64,000 nucleotides of DNA from Seriola aureovittata (taxonomy: Eukaryota > Chordata > Actinopteri > Carangiformes > Carangidae), in the NCBI RefSeq assembly GCF_021018895.1, contig NC_079373.1, positions 7,546,001-7,610,000 on the forward strand, given 5' to 3'. Numbering within the stretch: position 1 is the stretch's first letter; each line of letters starts with the position of its first letter. Of this stretch, positions 35,641 to 47,540 are shown in pieces. The position numbers and the translations under genes were made by a program. The notes beneath the pieces were generated by a model. The model was not told the DNA's origin and did no database searches. It worked only from the letters and a program-made list of their open reading frames with translations.

Positions 35641-36559
35641 ATGTGTATTGTGAGCCTTTTACTTATTTTCTGAGCCGCGCCAAAGATAAATATTCCTCTA
35701 CTCCTGTTGGACAATAAAGTTATTATGAATCTGAAATGTCTGCTAACCCTTTAACATTTTCTGTGTTCAGCTCCCTTCCTTTCAGAGAAAAATTAGAGCA
35801 CACCATGGGCTCATCCGGCAGTAAGAGACAAGACCTTGGTGTAGATGCACCTGCGGTTGGAGCACTGTGGTTGCAGCAAGCATAACTCATCACTGACTGA
35901 GTAAATAAGGCCACTGACAGGAAAGCTCTCCAAACAAAAGAAGCCATGGAGCTCTTCCTGGCAATGAGCCTTGCTGTTTGGCAGCCAGTGATGAATCTCA
36001 ATGGATGAGGTCATTTATAAACAGCCACAGGTAATATTGCCAGGTGATAGACACACACGCCTTCTGTCGTCTGCAACCACAGCTGTAGTCACCCTTTCAC
36101 CACGCCCTTTAAACGCAGGAGACAGACAAGGCATGGCCTCCACCTCAGCAAAGCTGTCTCTGCTGTTAACAACACAGAGAGGGACTGGATCGCACAGACA
36201 CGTGAGGAAGCATCACTGAATACACCATGATTCACAGGGATAATACTGCTCCCTGCAGTGAGCAGTATTTACAGCTATCTGATATTACATTGTGCTGAAA
36301 CACAACGTGGGATTTCTGAGCGTAATGGCAAAACCTCTCCTCTCTAAAACAGGCTCGGCCACAGTGAATGTGCAGCAGTGAGTGGACCTACAGTTCCTTT
36401 CAACAATAACCTGGCTTCTTTAGCACACTAACATTATTCTCTGGGCCCCAGATCAAATTTCTCCTCCAAGCCACAGTCTCTGAGCTGAACTCCAAAGCCA
36501 AAATCCTCTCCTCTCCTTCTCCTTCCTGTTTTTCCCCCCTTCACATTTTAAGGGTTCCA

Positions 36560-36800
36560 CTTGAGAATTCCCACCAGAGCTCCCCCATCCCATCCCTGCT
36601 CCCCTGCTCCGCTGCACGCCTGCACAGAAACAGATTTTTATAATTCACCCGCCGATCCCCGCGGGAGCCGAACAAGGCGAGAGCTTGGGAAAGTGCTCTT
36701 CCGGAGTATAAACTCCACAGTCAGAGTCGGAGCTGACGTTTTTGACCTCCACACACCCCGTGACCGACAACTGTGAGCCTGGGCCAAGACCGCCAGTGGA
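36560..36800. promoter_or_regulatory. CpG-rich patch with TATA-like motif, candidate alternative promoter
   Basis: It is locally CpG-rich (CACCCGCCGATCCCCGCGGG, CTTCCGGAG). On the minus strand ATTATAAAAATC (about 36637-36648) is a TATA-like motif inside the 5' intron of dennd2a, in the gene's orientation. A plus-strand AGTATAAACTCC also occurs near 36705. It may serve as an alternative first-exon promoter. No donor is assigned. Confidence 0.25.
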
Positions 36801-37655
36801 CCAAAAACCGAGTGAAATGGAGAGGGGTGTTTAGCACAGCTGAAGCAAGCCAAACTAAACTGATCTAAAGATGTGCGTTTCCATCATCATCTCCTCAGGA
36901 ACCTCAGGACAAATTGTACTCAACACATAGCAAATATGCTTTCTTTAGGCAGTTAGCGAAAAGACTAAAGCAACTGCAACAAGTGTGAGGAACGATGAGT
37001 GAGCAGGCTGTGCATCATCTAATTAGTCTTGTTTGTTTTTCTGCATTCTTACAGTGTATGTCCATTTTATGTCTGTTTATAGTGACTTTAGTTGTGAATC
37101 ACTTTGTGACATCTGATCTTGAAAAGTGCTTTAGCTCACTTTCTCACATTCACGAGGAGCAAAACATTTTAACCAACAACGCTTATTGTAAATTGAATCT
37201 ATTGATTATTTTTTCATTCAAAAACCTGTAACACGTTATTCGAGCAAGATTTTAGTCTGATCAGTCGAAAAAATCCCAACATATTATATGATCATGACAT
37301 GACATGAAAGACTCCCATATACAAAAGACTGATGTAATATTGACAGCAAGCTGAGCAGATACAACTATACAAACACGCAGCAGTATAATAAAGGATAAGG
37401 TCATTGTATCCATCATTACACTGGAGACAGACAAATAGAAAACTACTGCTTTCTCAGCTCTAGACCTTAACAAGACAGTGTTTAGATAGGATTTGGTAAG
37501 ATCAAAGCTCCTCTGTGTCTGCAGTAGTCTGGAGTATATACTCATTAAGTTGTTACAGTTGGATGAACCTCCAGACAATGTTTTAATTGTCATTATAGAG
37601 TGGATCCCTAAATTGACAGGTAAACAGCATTCTTCTCATTCTCAGAGATGGCTCT

Positions 37656-37781
37656 AAGAGAAGAGAAGAGAAGAGAAGAGAAGAGAAGAGAAGAGAAGAG
37701 AAGAGAAGAGAAGAGAAGAGAAGAGAAGAGAAGAGAAGAGAAGAGAAGAGAAGAGAAGAGAAGAGAAGAGAAGAGAAGAGA
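37656..37781. repeat. (AAGAG)n pentanucleotide satellite, ~25 copies
   Basis: A near-perfect AAGAG array of about 126 bases. It is purine-only on the plus strand, so it can form triplex/H-DNA. The minus-strand translation (Leu-Leu-Phe-Ser-Ser repeats) is an artefact. Confidence 0.97.
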
Positions 37782-38202
37782 ATAGGAATGGTCTTTAAAT
37801 GATTTAGAGGTCATTGGTCTTACAGTTTTTCCATCTCAAATATTACACAGACGAGCTGCACATAACCAAACTAACAAAGCATGCGGTAACCTTTTCCCAT
37901 TTTGCTTGGAATGCTCATCATAACATGGCAACCCGAGCCTAAATCAACGAGCTGTACAGCCACATTAGAGTTACACTTTGAACCCACATGGACACATTCC
38001 TTTCCAGACGGCAGCCTTCCCCACATACAACTTCTTTTTTCCAAGCTGGGAATGTTAAGCAAATGGATAAATGCATGTTCACGTGCATGTATACAGCCTG
38101 TCAGTGGATGTTCAAGTGTGTGTGGGCATGCGTCTGTACGCATGTGACTGAGCATGCTCTTGTCTATATTTTCATATCTGTGTTTGAGTTGTACTTGTGT
38201 GT

Positions 38203-38262
38203 GTTCGGGAGTGTGAGTGTGTGTGTGTGTGTGTGCTTGTACGTGTGCGTGTGTGTCTGTGT
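38203..38262. repeat. (GT)n-rich microsatellite
   Basis: An imperfect GT/TGTGCG repeat in the intron, interrupted near 38236-38244. It generates false Cys-Val or His-Thr frames on both strands. Confidence 0.85.
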
Positions 38263-41200
38263 AGTTGGATAGATGGATGCCACCGCCACACACTGTGGGC
38301 ACAAGCTGCAAAGCCGCACCAACCTGGCAACACTAGTGGATGGTCTTGGATCAGCATCGGACAATCCTCCAAGCCCACATCTAATACCGTGCCATCAAAC
38401 TGTAACTGACTTTGTATTCGCCCCTCTCTCCAGTCTGGACCCTGCTAGACATTCACATTTTGTACTGTAGTCTGTGTAGACAACGCAGCAGGCAGGGATT
38501 CAGCCTGCCATGTCCTGTTAAATGTCCCAATTAGAGTCGCAGCAACCATTTTTCCCCCAAGCCATGGTCTGATTTCTTTTTAATACAACTCAGACACTTA
38601 GCAGAGGGAAACTGCCAGACAGAGCGACAGCTTGCAAGCGATAGGCTGCTTGAGAAAGAGTGTGTGTACGTATGTGTGTGCCGGGGTTAAGGGTGCATCT
38701 AATGAAAAAAACATGGCCAGCTGCCAAATGGATAAATGCCTCCAGTATCCATGCATGTATGTATTTGTGTTGGTTTGACTCTTGCAAGGACAGGGTTATG
38801 GGTGTCTGACATGGTATGCATTATCCATGCATCTGTGTATATGTGTATATGTATATGTGTGTGTGTGAGGAGGGGGGTTAGGGGTGTTTTTGATCCTAAC
38901 TAAACCCATGGCCATCTACCAACATCACAGACAATACCCCCTCCCCTCACCATATCTTTGAAACAAGAGGAATTCTTTCACCATCACCACAGGACACATT
39001 TTTTCTGAGCGTGTCACCGTGGTAACAACAGCAGCTCGGGGACGGCAGGAGATTGGCCCAGTGGGGTCTTTAAGTTGCAGGCCGCCCTGCAGAGTGCCTG
39101 TCAAAAGCCAGTTCCTGTAAGAGGAGGGGTGGACGGGCTGTAACCTCCTAAAGCCCTGCTGTCACTTCTCTAAGCAGAGAAGAATGGAGAAGACAGATGT
39201 CACTGGTGGCATCTGCTAACACACAAATACACACACAAGCACACATATTCAATACGAGACCATGCAAGACTGCACAGACGGTTTGTTATCAAATGACAAC
39301 AGTAACATGATGCTCACTCAAGGATGTGCATATAAACACATACACCTATTAAAATGCGCTAAACCAGACATCTTATGGTTAACTTTCTTATATATTCAGC
39401 CAATAGCATCAACGTGCTAAACAGCTAAACATTGTTTTCCTGGATGAATTTGCAGTGACTCATACCAATCATCAAAACTGATTTCTTCGCCTCAGCATGC
39501 TTCCAAGAAAAAAATAACAAGCTGATTCAGTTGTGAGAGACGACAGACTTGTCACGACACAAAACATCTGGTGTTTGAGTGTTTCTTTTTTTCCCCCCCC
39601 TTAAAAAGCAACTTGATGCATACTGATGAAACATTCTCTTAACCTCCACTGAGTAGATTTGAGACCTCGTGTGTTGCATGTGTTGACATGCGGGGGTGTC
39701 TTTATGGTAGAAATCATGAGTCACTGAGAGTGAGAAGATGAATGGGCATCGAGTGATAATGCCATGAATATGAGTGTGTCGATATTTTGGCGTGAAGGAC
39801 AAAAAAGAAAGAAAATGAATCAGGGAAACAGAGGGAAATGTTGAATTAGAGAAAAATACCCTGAGAGTGAATGAGTGCGTGCGTGCGTGTGTTTGAGAGT
39901 AAAATGAATCACTGACAGAGGAAGACTGAGGCATTCTGAGCGTGAATATCCTGAGTGGTGAATGTAAGGTCACAAATTCTGACTTCTCCACCACAGTGCA
40001 CATTGTCTTGAACAGCATTCATGCAGACACTTAGCCTCTGCCCCTGACTCAGAATGTAAACAACTCACCCAATCTGACAGACCTCTATGTGTGTGATAGT
40101 ACCACTAGAAACACACACACACAAACACATGCAATGGCTCCACACCAGCCCCCTTTTCAAGACTGCAACCCACTTATTACAACTTTACTGACCAGCAGAC
40201 AGTCAGTCCATGCCTCTTTATCTCCAACTCCATAAACCTCTCCGCAGCGCCGGCTGGAGAGTCAGCCAGTCCCAATTCAATAAACTCTCAAACTTACCGA
40301 GTTGAGTAAATACAATGCAAGGACAGACAGAAACAGGAGACAGAGAGGAGGAATGTTGATTTGTGCTCAATAAAACTTCAAAGCTGAAAATAAAACTGTC
40401 AATATGAAAATAAAAACGTAATTGGCAAAACAGTTGCTCCAAAAATCAAAGAAAAAAAACTTCAGCTGCTATTTCAGTCAAGCAGATTAAATCAAATGTT
40501 TCAATGGATCTTGTTCTTGAAGTTAACAATCACCCCACAACAGGCTGAACTGAAAGGCCTGAGGAAACCGCTGAGATGGATTACGCAGGCTGATTGATAA
40601 CCATCTCTGAAGAGTCGGGGCTTAGAAGACAGGGAGGCCATTCCTGTTGCACTATGGTATGACACCAGCAACAGAGCGACACTCATCCATCTCACATGAA
40701 AAGAAATGGTTGTTCTTGTGTCAAATTCAAAGATGCTTTGTGGAGTTTTTGACCACTACTGACACTGTAGAGCGATATTTTGATGAAAAGGCCTGTTTTA
40801 TTGTTTGCATCATGAGTTTTACCAACATGTGCACAGAGTATATGCACACCACAGGCACAGGCGTGACATAATACATATTTCATCTGATGTCAGTAATGCA
40901 GCAGACATTCCTATCTCAGCTAGAAAACATTTTATTAGTTGCTAGTCAGGCCTGTATATTAACTTACTAAATACATTGGTAAATGTAGCTGGCTTTTACC
41001 TTAAAAACCAGACATGTCTATCAAAGGAAAGGGTCAAGAATAGAACAGTAAAAGTTGGCCTTATTTGCTGCAGTCCCACACATTTTCAGTTGGTGGCACT
41101 AAGGTAACAATATACCAACTGAGAGGAGACAAAGTTGATCTTGCAAGTTTCACAATATTTCTAAACATTAAAAAAACATTTGCAGAAGTTTATGAAGGAG

Positions 41201-42660
41201 CAAATGTTTTCAAGATGTGTCTTAGGCCTTAAGGGCACATTCTGTTGAGAAAGATAAACAAAGTTGTGTTTGTTCACAATGAAACTCCACAAGGTGAATT
41301 TAACAGGCTTTTCTGTGTAACTAAATGATTTGAATCATTGCCATATTTATTTCTCCTGGAACATATCAACTTCTTACAGTAACTTACATTGAACAGTGAT
41401 TTACCACATATCTATATCCTGGTGGTGTCTCTGTTAATTAGTGGCCTGGTGGCTTTTTACAGCTGTTTCCTTTAATCACTTGACAATCAGATAGTGGGGG
41501 TCCTGTGATGTCATTTCCATTCATTCATCTGTTGATAAAGACTGATCCTGTTGTTATGTTGTGTTGTTTTCTCTGTCTGTTCAGGCATTGTGGCTGTTGC
41601 TGCTTATGCTAATTGCCTAATTTGTCTATTTATTCCAAACAGACTGCCATAAGTTCAATCATTACACACTCAATTACAGACGTTAGTTTGATCATTCATG
41701 AAACTATTTGGACTTGTATGAAACTTGTACAAGATTTCAGGTACTATGTAATACAGTTGAAACCCAAATGCAAAGTGTCTGGTCATGAATCTGCAAACAA
41801 GAAGTTATTCCTAATCACTTGGAAAGCTGACTTTTTGGAGCCACCTGAAGCTGAACTCCTCTCCCTGGGGAGGTTTCCACCCCGGCCTGCCTCCTCATAA
41901 CAATACAGGCGCTGGGACTCTGCATGAAGAGGTGCCTTTGTTCACAGCGAAGAATGCTCATCTCACTTATCCTGTCCTCTTTTCTCTCTCACCCCTCAAC
42001 GCTCTGGTTCTGAATGTGATGGTTTTAGTGTGCAGTAGACTGCTGTCCAGATGGTTACTAAACTTTTTATCTGCACCTTGTTTTCCTTTGATAAGCAGAT
42101 GAAAATTGACAACCCCTGAGTGTGCATGTGTGTGCATTTGTGCTCACGTGTGCTCAAATACTTCAGTGAGGCACAGATGAGTCTCTTGTGGGCAGCAGTA
42201 ATGGACTTAACGCAGACAGTTTCAAACTGGCTACTTGAGCAACAGTCAGGCATACTTTACCTGGAGCCACAGCAGTACACAATGAAATACGGCTCAAATA
42301 AACACAGACAAAACCACATCATAACATTTACCATCCAGACTGCTTTAAATGAGCATAGATGTACATTCTGTACACTGACACACATTCAAGCAGAGAATAT
42401 GTGAGCAGGCCAAGTGGAGGCACAAGCATAAAGACGGATCCTAAAGCAATATAAATGATTTTCAGCCTGAGTTAATTCATTGCTATTAATGTCAGTCAAC
42501 ATGTATCCAACATACTGTATACAAACAAATAAGGTTTTCTTACTACAACTTTACTAAATTTGTTTTTGAGAAAATAAGAAAAAAAAAAAACACAAAACAC
42601 ACACTTACACACTGTCACACACAGACACACACATGGACAATCTTTAACTCCTCACATTAC

Positions 42661-43050
42661 CTTTCTGAGCTTGGTGAGCCCTGATGAAGTGCTCTTGGAG
42701 TAGTTTCTCATTTTGCGTAACCTGACCCCACAGAAGACAGCATCCACATGCATGGTTCCTTTCCTCCAGAGAAGTTTGCCTCTTTCTCCCTTCTCTCTCT
42801 CTCTCCTCTTTTGGTTTTTACACCCTTACTCCTGCCTCCGACTTCTCTCACTTCGCATAGTCCCTGCCTGTACACACAGAGAAAGACACAGCACAGCTCC
42901 GAGCGCACAAAAAGTTTGAAAAAGGCACAAAGTCAGGGAAATCCCTCCTCCCGTCCAGCCTACTTCAGGGTAAAATGTTTACAGCTCTTTCTCCACTCTC
43001 AGCTCTCAAACACACACACACACACTCACACGCACTCACTCACTCACTCG
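42661..43050 (-). other. Probable 5' first exon of dennd2a with short upstream frame
   Basis: On the minus strand a consensus donor (CTCAGAAAG then GTAATG) closes an exon at 42661. The exon contains an ATG in good Kozak context (GGAACCATGC, 42753-42751) opening 31 codons to the donor, and a shorter 11-codon frame upstream (about 42853-42820). If spliced directly to 26103, the 31-codon frame stops 12 bases past the dennd2a ATG in another frame, giving an overlapping upstream ORF. The 5' end is approximate. It could also be the start of a different minus-strand transcript. Confidence 0.4.
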
Positions 43051-46000
43051 GGCTCTATCTCTGAATGACGATGGCTCCTTCTCCTTCTCTCCCTCTCCCC
43101 CTCTCAAACTTTTCCCACCCCTCCTTCCCTCATGCTACCCCCCTCCCCTTCTCCCTTCCTCCCTCCCTCCTTCTCCCTTCTCTCTCCTCCCTCTCCATTT
43201 TCCATCATCACCCCCCTCCACATCCCCTCCCACCCACCTAAACCCCCCACTGCTGAACTAATCTGCAGCTGGCTGGGCGATTGGAGCCCTAGTTGCTGGG
43301 GAAACTAAGTGTCCTGCTCAAAAAAAAAAAGGAAAAAAAAAAAAAAGGAATGGAGCAGGAAGGGGCAACACCGAGCAAGACTGAATACATAAATAACAGC
43401 CTCCTCTGGGAGCATATTAAAGAAGCCCAAGGGCCACTCTTCCTATCTCAGTGAGGGGACAACATGTTCATCTATTTTATCTTTTCTAGATTTTGTTTAC
43501 TGGTTCACATGTCCCATTCACATGTGCCAGCAACACCAACAACTACAACAAATAGGTGAATGTTGTGTGCGGTGAGTGTTCACAGACAGTAAATGCTTTG
43601 ACAGTGTTTGGGTTGATTACCTTTGACCTCCTCTCAATGACAAAATACAAAGTGGGGAGTCCAGCTCACAATCAGACCCTGGGCTGCAGAGTAACACAAC
43701 GGCCCTGTGGAAAGAGCGGAAAAAAGAAAGTGAGAGAGCAGGAAACAAGGCTGGACATGCATACTGATGGCCAGTGTGATTAATAATTAACCTGTTCACC
43801 CCCACAGACTCTCATTGGGAAGTCCATTATTACAAACACATGCTGTGCAGACAAACTGTGTTCAAAGCCTCAAGTTTTTATACTATATCATACACAGATA
43901 TGGGTATCAAGTGATGCACAGGACATGTCAACTCTGGGCCGTATACTGCACATTGATGTATTTACATGCAAAATACTTAAGGTTTTTCGGGCTTTACAAA
44001 GGTTGTTATAGTGCAGTCTATTTAAATATACAGTAATTCATTGTAGAGGTGTTCATGATATTGTGTCCACCCCATGTTGATGCTATCCAGCAGTGTAGAA
44101 GATGTTTTGATCTTACTTTGAAGTTCTTGGAGTAAATGAGTACATTCACAGTATTAACAATGGAGTTAATACACTTATAGTACGCAGACAAAACATACAC
44201 CAACATGCACAAGCATAAATACTGTACATGATCAGGGATCCATGTTGCATTGTGATTTATTTTGAATTTTCAGAAGTGCAAATCATATAAAGGGGCCTGA
44301 GTTGCATTCCTACAGTAATTTCACTGAACAGCCTTCATAAAGTGTCTAATAGCATCACCTCAGCAGAGCAACTATCCAGCTGACCTCTGAGCCCAAACCC
44401 TGACCTCGCCTTTGAAATGCAAGAGAGATCTAAAAAGCCAGGCTTGTCCATCAATAGCTGTGAGGGGACCAGGGTGAGAGGTGGGGGATAGTAACATCTG
44501 TTTGGCGTTTATCCCACCTTATTGTGTTGCTGAGTCCTCTATCAGGACTACAGCTGGGATCCTGAGAGCGTACTGAGCCCACTGTCCAGGGGACACACAC
44601 CGTGACTGGGAACATGGCTAGGACAAGTTCTCAGTCCTTGATGGTGCATGGTCGGCTGTTCGCAAGACCTCTGGTTTAAGCAGGGGAATTGACAATGAAA
44701 TCAAACCCAGGGTGTGTTTTGTTCCCTGCCTCCTCCTTTCCTTCCATGACCCAGAGGCAGATTTTGCCAACCATACCAATGCTGCAGAAAAAAATCATAA
44801 AGGAGTTTCTAAGTATTTTTTAGGAATTCTGCTCAGGAAAACAGAGTATCCTATCATGAAGTACTTTTTAATGCCACTTCCATTAATGCCCAAACCACAT
44901 AACTTTGCTGTGGCCAACAATGTTCATATCAACAACTGGTCAACAGCTGGCAAGAAAATGTTGTTGCATTCATTTTTCTCAATTTATATTGAAGGTTCTG
45001 CAATTTTACAACCTACATATGTCCATAGATTGTTAAACTAGTAGTTTAACTACATTTTGCAGCAGCTTGCTTATAGTTCAGCTTTATTTATATGTGCATA
45101 GCAGTTCAAGGATTCATGGATACACCTCCCTAATCAAAGAATCACCATGGCCATACTTATGCAGTTATTGTATTAAAAGAGGGGTATTTTAGTTTTTTGG
45201 TTTATGTTATGACCTGTGGAGTAGTAGGCACTTTTTGCAATAAACGGGCATGTGACTTTTTTGTACTATATTTTGTTGTAATTTTGTATCATATGCAGAT
45301 TGTAAATTTGATCTTGTAGTTTTTACAAAGTAGTTTGAACTACATTTTCTAAGTTGTTTCAGTTGACCAAACTGGATTTCTCCCTAATGTATCTTTGCAT
45401 ATTACAACTTCTTCAGTTGTAAAGTAATTGGCAGCTTGCAGCTCTTTGCTTTTAAAGCAGCTTTCCCAACAATTTCCCAAAAATTAATAGTATAAAAGTC
45501 ATACAAAATTTGAAATAGCACAGTATGCCAGAAAAACTGTGTCATATAGTAAGTCATACTGAATGTCATGGTATATGAAGTCAAAAGCAATAGCCTACCA
45601 TAGTACAGTGTGTCATATAACTGTCATAGTATATCAAGTCATGAAAATATCATGGTATAGTAAGGGACAAAAAAGTCACAGCATGACGGCCCCTCCAACT
45701 GGGCACTAGGTGTCCCTGTTTCTCATTCCCTCATTCTGCAGCCTCACTCTCTCCTTAGTGGAGCTTCCCTCTCTCTGGCAGACCAGATGACAGCTGACAG
45801 GTGACAGTCATGTACATATGAGAAGCTGCCTAGGCCAAATCTGAAAACTTCACTTACACATACATATATACTGGTGCTAAGCACTTGCTTAGAGATATTA
45901 TATAAATTCTTAGGTCAAGTGCATAAAATTATAACAATCAATATCCAGCATATACAGCACCAGATATTATTTCTAAAGCTATTCCAAACATTGGGTTTTA

Positions 46001-46948
46001 TGTGGGTTGTTTTTTGTTTTTTATATTTGTTAAAACTGAGCATTTCCTACCTATATGACTACCTTCTTCTGTTCCATTTGCTGTATCGCTTCCTCAGGCA
46101 TATGCCAAGAACTTGAGTAGTCACTTAGCTACTTAGTCACTTCAAAAAATGTCTGGTTTTCTAAAGTGGGTAAGGGGCCATAATCATCCAATTTGATTTT
46201 ATTGTGAGGCAGTTTATGACAACACTGGATGATGTAGTCTCTGTTGTGTTTGTACATGTTTGGCTGAATGTTGAATCAATACAGAAGCCTAGAGGAACTA
46301 CAATGCATGTGCTAAAAAGTGCGCTTTTTTATAAAAATCAAAAACGGTTGAATATACAATGAGCATGTTTATGGACTTAATGCTCTGGATGTATTTCAGC
46401 CATGTATTGTAAGTTGATTTATCTCAACGCGCGCTTGTTATAGACAATAATCGGTAGCCTATAGCATTAGCATGTGCGCAGTTATAAACTGCTAGCTAAC
46501 CTACAGAGGACAACTGCATGACTTTTCAACACACTGACTTACCCACTCTTGATTAAAGAGCTATGTAGAGGCTGAGAGTCGCCTTTGAGTAACGTACAGC
46601 AACACTCTGCAGCAGCAAAGATCCTCTATGGCAGCAGATAATGAGATAATGTTCTCACATTCACTAACCCGATACTGCTGAAATAACCACCCATAGTGGC
46701 TATGCACTCTAACTTTAACTCTCCCAAATTCCAGCAATAGGAAGACATAGTAGTCAAACAGAGTTTGGCAATGTTCAGATCCATTGAACTAGACATCCAA
46801 ACGTGCAAAGGATTTGTGAGTTCAAAGGTTATTGATTGATTATTAAGGCACAGCAGAACATCAGCAACACTGCTGTCATTTTAACACAAGTAACTGAAGA
46901 ATTATTCATGTCTTCTCAGTGCAGGGCAGTAGCATAGTTGAACATAGT
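43051..46948. other. Intergenic region between dennd2a and the FIIND locus
   Basis: I see no convincing exon. Contents: pyrimidine-rich tracts (43080-43250) that may be part of the dennd2a promoter, a poly-A stretch interrupted by GG (43320-43347), and a degenerate tandem of GTCATA/CATGGTATA phrases (about 45510-45680). The remainder is AT-rich, unstructured sequence. Confidence 0.45.
45510..45680. repeat. Degenerate tandem repeat of GTCATA-type units
   Basis: Phrases such as GTCATATAGTAAGTCATAC, GTCATGGTATATGAAGTCA and GTCATAGTATATCAAGTCAT recur with about 30-base spacing. I recall similar satellites in other fish genomes. No coding function is suggested. Confidence 0.5.
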
Positions 46949-47059
46949 TTATTTCAAGTTCAGGCTCTTGTTCCTTTCTTCAGTCTGACCACGCAGATTC
47001 TCAGTGGCAGTTTTTACATTTAGGATGACATTTCTAATCCTAGACATTGCAGCGACATC
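46949..47059 (-). CDS. Possible terminal coding exon of a small unidentified minus-strand gene
   Basis: A good acceptor (CTGTGTTCCTGTGCAG) opens a frame of 36 codons ending in TAA at 46951-46949. The peptide is charged and heptad-like (AAMSRIRNVILNV, TATENLRGQTEERNK), suggesting a coiled coil. It could join in phase 0 to a frame starting at 47537 through a weak donor at 47402, giving about 81 residues. I do not recognise the protein. It may be spurious. Confidence 0.25.
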   Translation of the reverse strand, partial: DVAAMSRIRNVILNVKTATENLRGQTEERNKSLNLK

Positions 47060-47324
47060 CTGCACAGGAACACAGATAAGAGCTGGAAAGATAATCACGT
47101 TTAAAAAAAAAAAAAAAAAAAATGTGATTCGGACTGTGTATAGAGATTCAGTCTTTATGAGAATCTATCGACACTGGTGAGTGAATGAATAATGCCACCA
47201 TTCAACAGAAGTAGACCATCAGCATAATAAGTTACCGGTATGTATGTGCAAGATTTGACCAAATTAACAAAGGCTAAAATTATTTATTTATTTACTAATT
47301 CATTTAATTATTTTAGTCTACTTG

Positions 47325-47366
47325 TTTTTTTTTTTTTGTTGTTTTTAAAAAAAAAAAAAAAAAAAA
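47325..47366. repeat. Poly-T / poly-A palindromic homopolymer
   Basis: A T run, GTTG, a T run and then about 20 A form an almost perfect T/A inverted repeat. It lies immediately beside the CpG-rich promoter region. It could extrude as a hairpin or be an assembly trouble spot. Confidence 0.8.
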
Positions 47367-47379
47367 ACCCCGGAGAAAG

Positions 47380-47540
47380 ATGAGAAGTTTTTTAACAACT
47401 ACTTCAGAAATCACAGTGTCGGGTGTTTTCCAGCTTTCGTTGTGCGCGCTCCCGCGAGGGTCAGGTGAGGCTCGGAACAACGCGGAACCGGAACAACAGA
47501 AGTGTACAGTCAGAGGGAGCTGGTGAGTTGATGCCATGTT
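47380..47540. promoter_or_regulatory. CpG-rich, possibly bidirectional promoter at the FIIND locus
   Basis: Clustered CpG (GTTGTGCGCGCTCCCGCGAGG, ACGCGGAACCGGAACAAC) stands out from AT-rich surroundings. It includes an ETS-like CCGGAA core. On the plus strand GGGAGCTG then GTGAGT (about 47515-47528) is a plausible donor of an untranslated first exon for the FIIND gene. On the minus strand an open frame starts at 47537. Evidence is composition and one donor, so the assignment is inferred. Confidence 0.4.

Larger units (their letters stand above)
26104..42660 (-). other. Large 5' intron of dennd2a
   Basis: About 16.5 kb separates the first coding exon from the probable untranslated first exon. 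I found no protein-like exon on either strand. It contains CT/GA-rich tracts, two CpG-rich patches (28790-28925 and 36560-36800), a non-autonomous transposon (32105-32706), a percomorph-type repeat (about 35085-35640), CA runs and a pentanucleotide satellite (37656-37781). Open frames of 60-160 codons here are low-complexity (CA, CT or GT driven) and I do not accept them. The intron assignment depends on the 42.66 kb exon being spliced to 26103. Confidence 0.5.

Noticed and set aside
37608..37814. 68-codon minus-strand frame of Leu-Leu-Phe-Ser-Ser repeats
   Set aside because: It is the translation of the AAGAG satellite, with no gene context.
39527..40018. 163-codon minus-strand frame in the dennd2a intron
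   Set aside because: Rich in Ser, Thr and His from CA/GT low complexity, with no domain and no splice signals supporting it.
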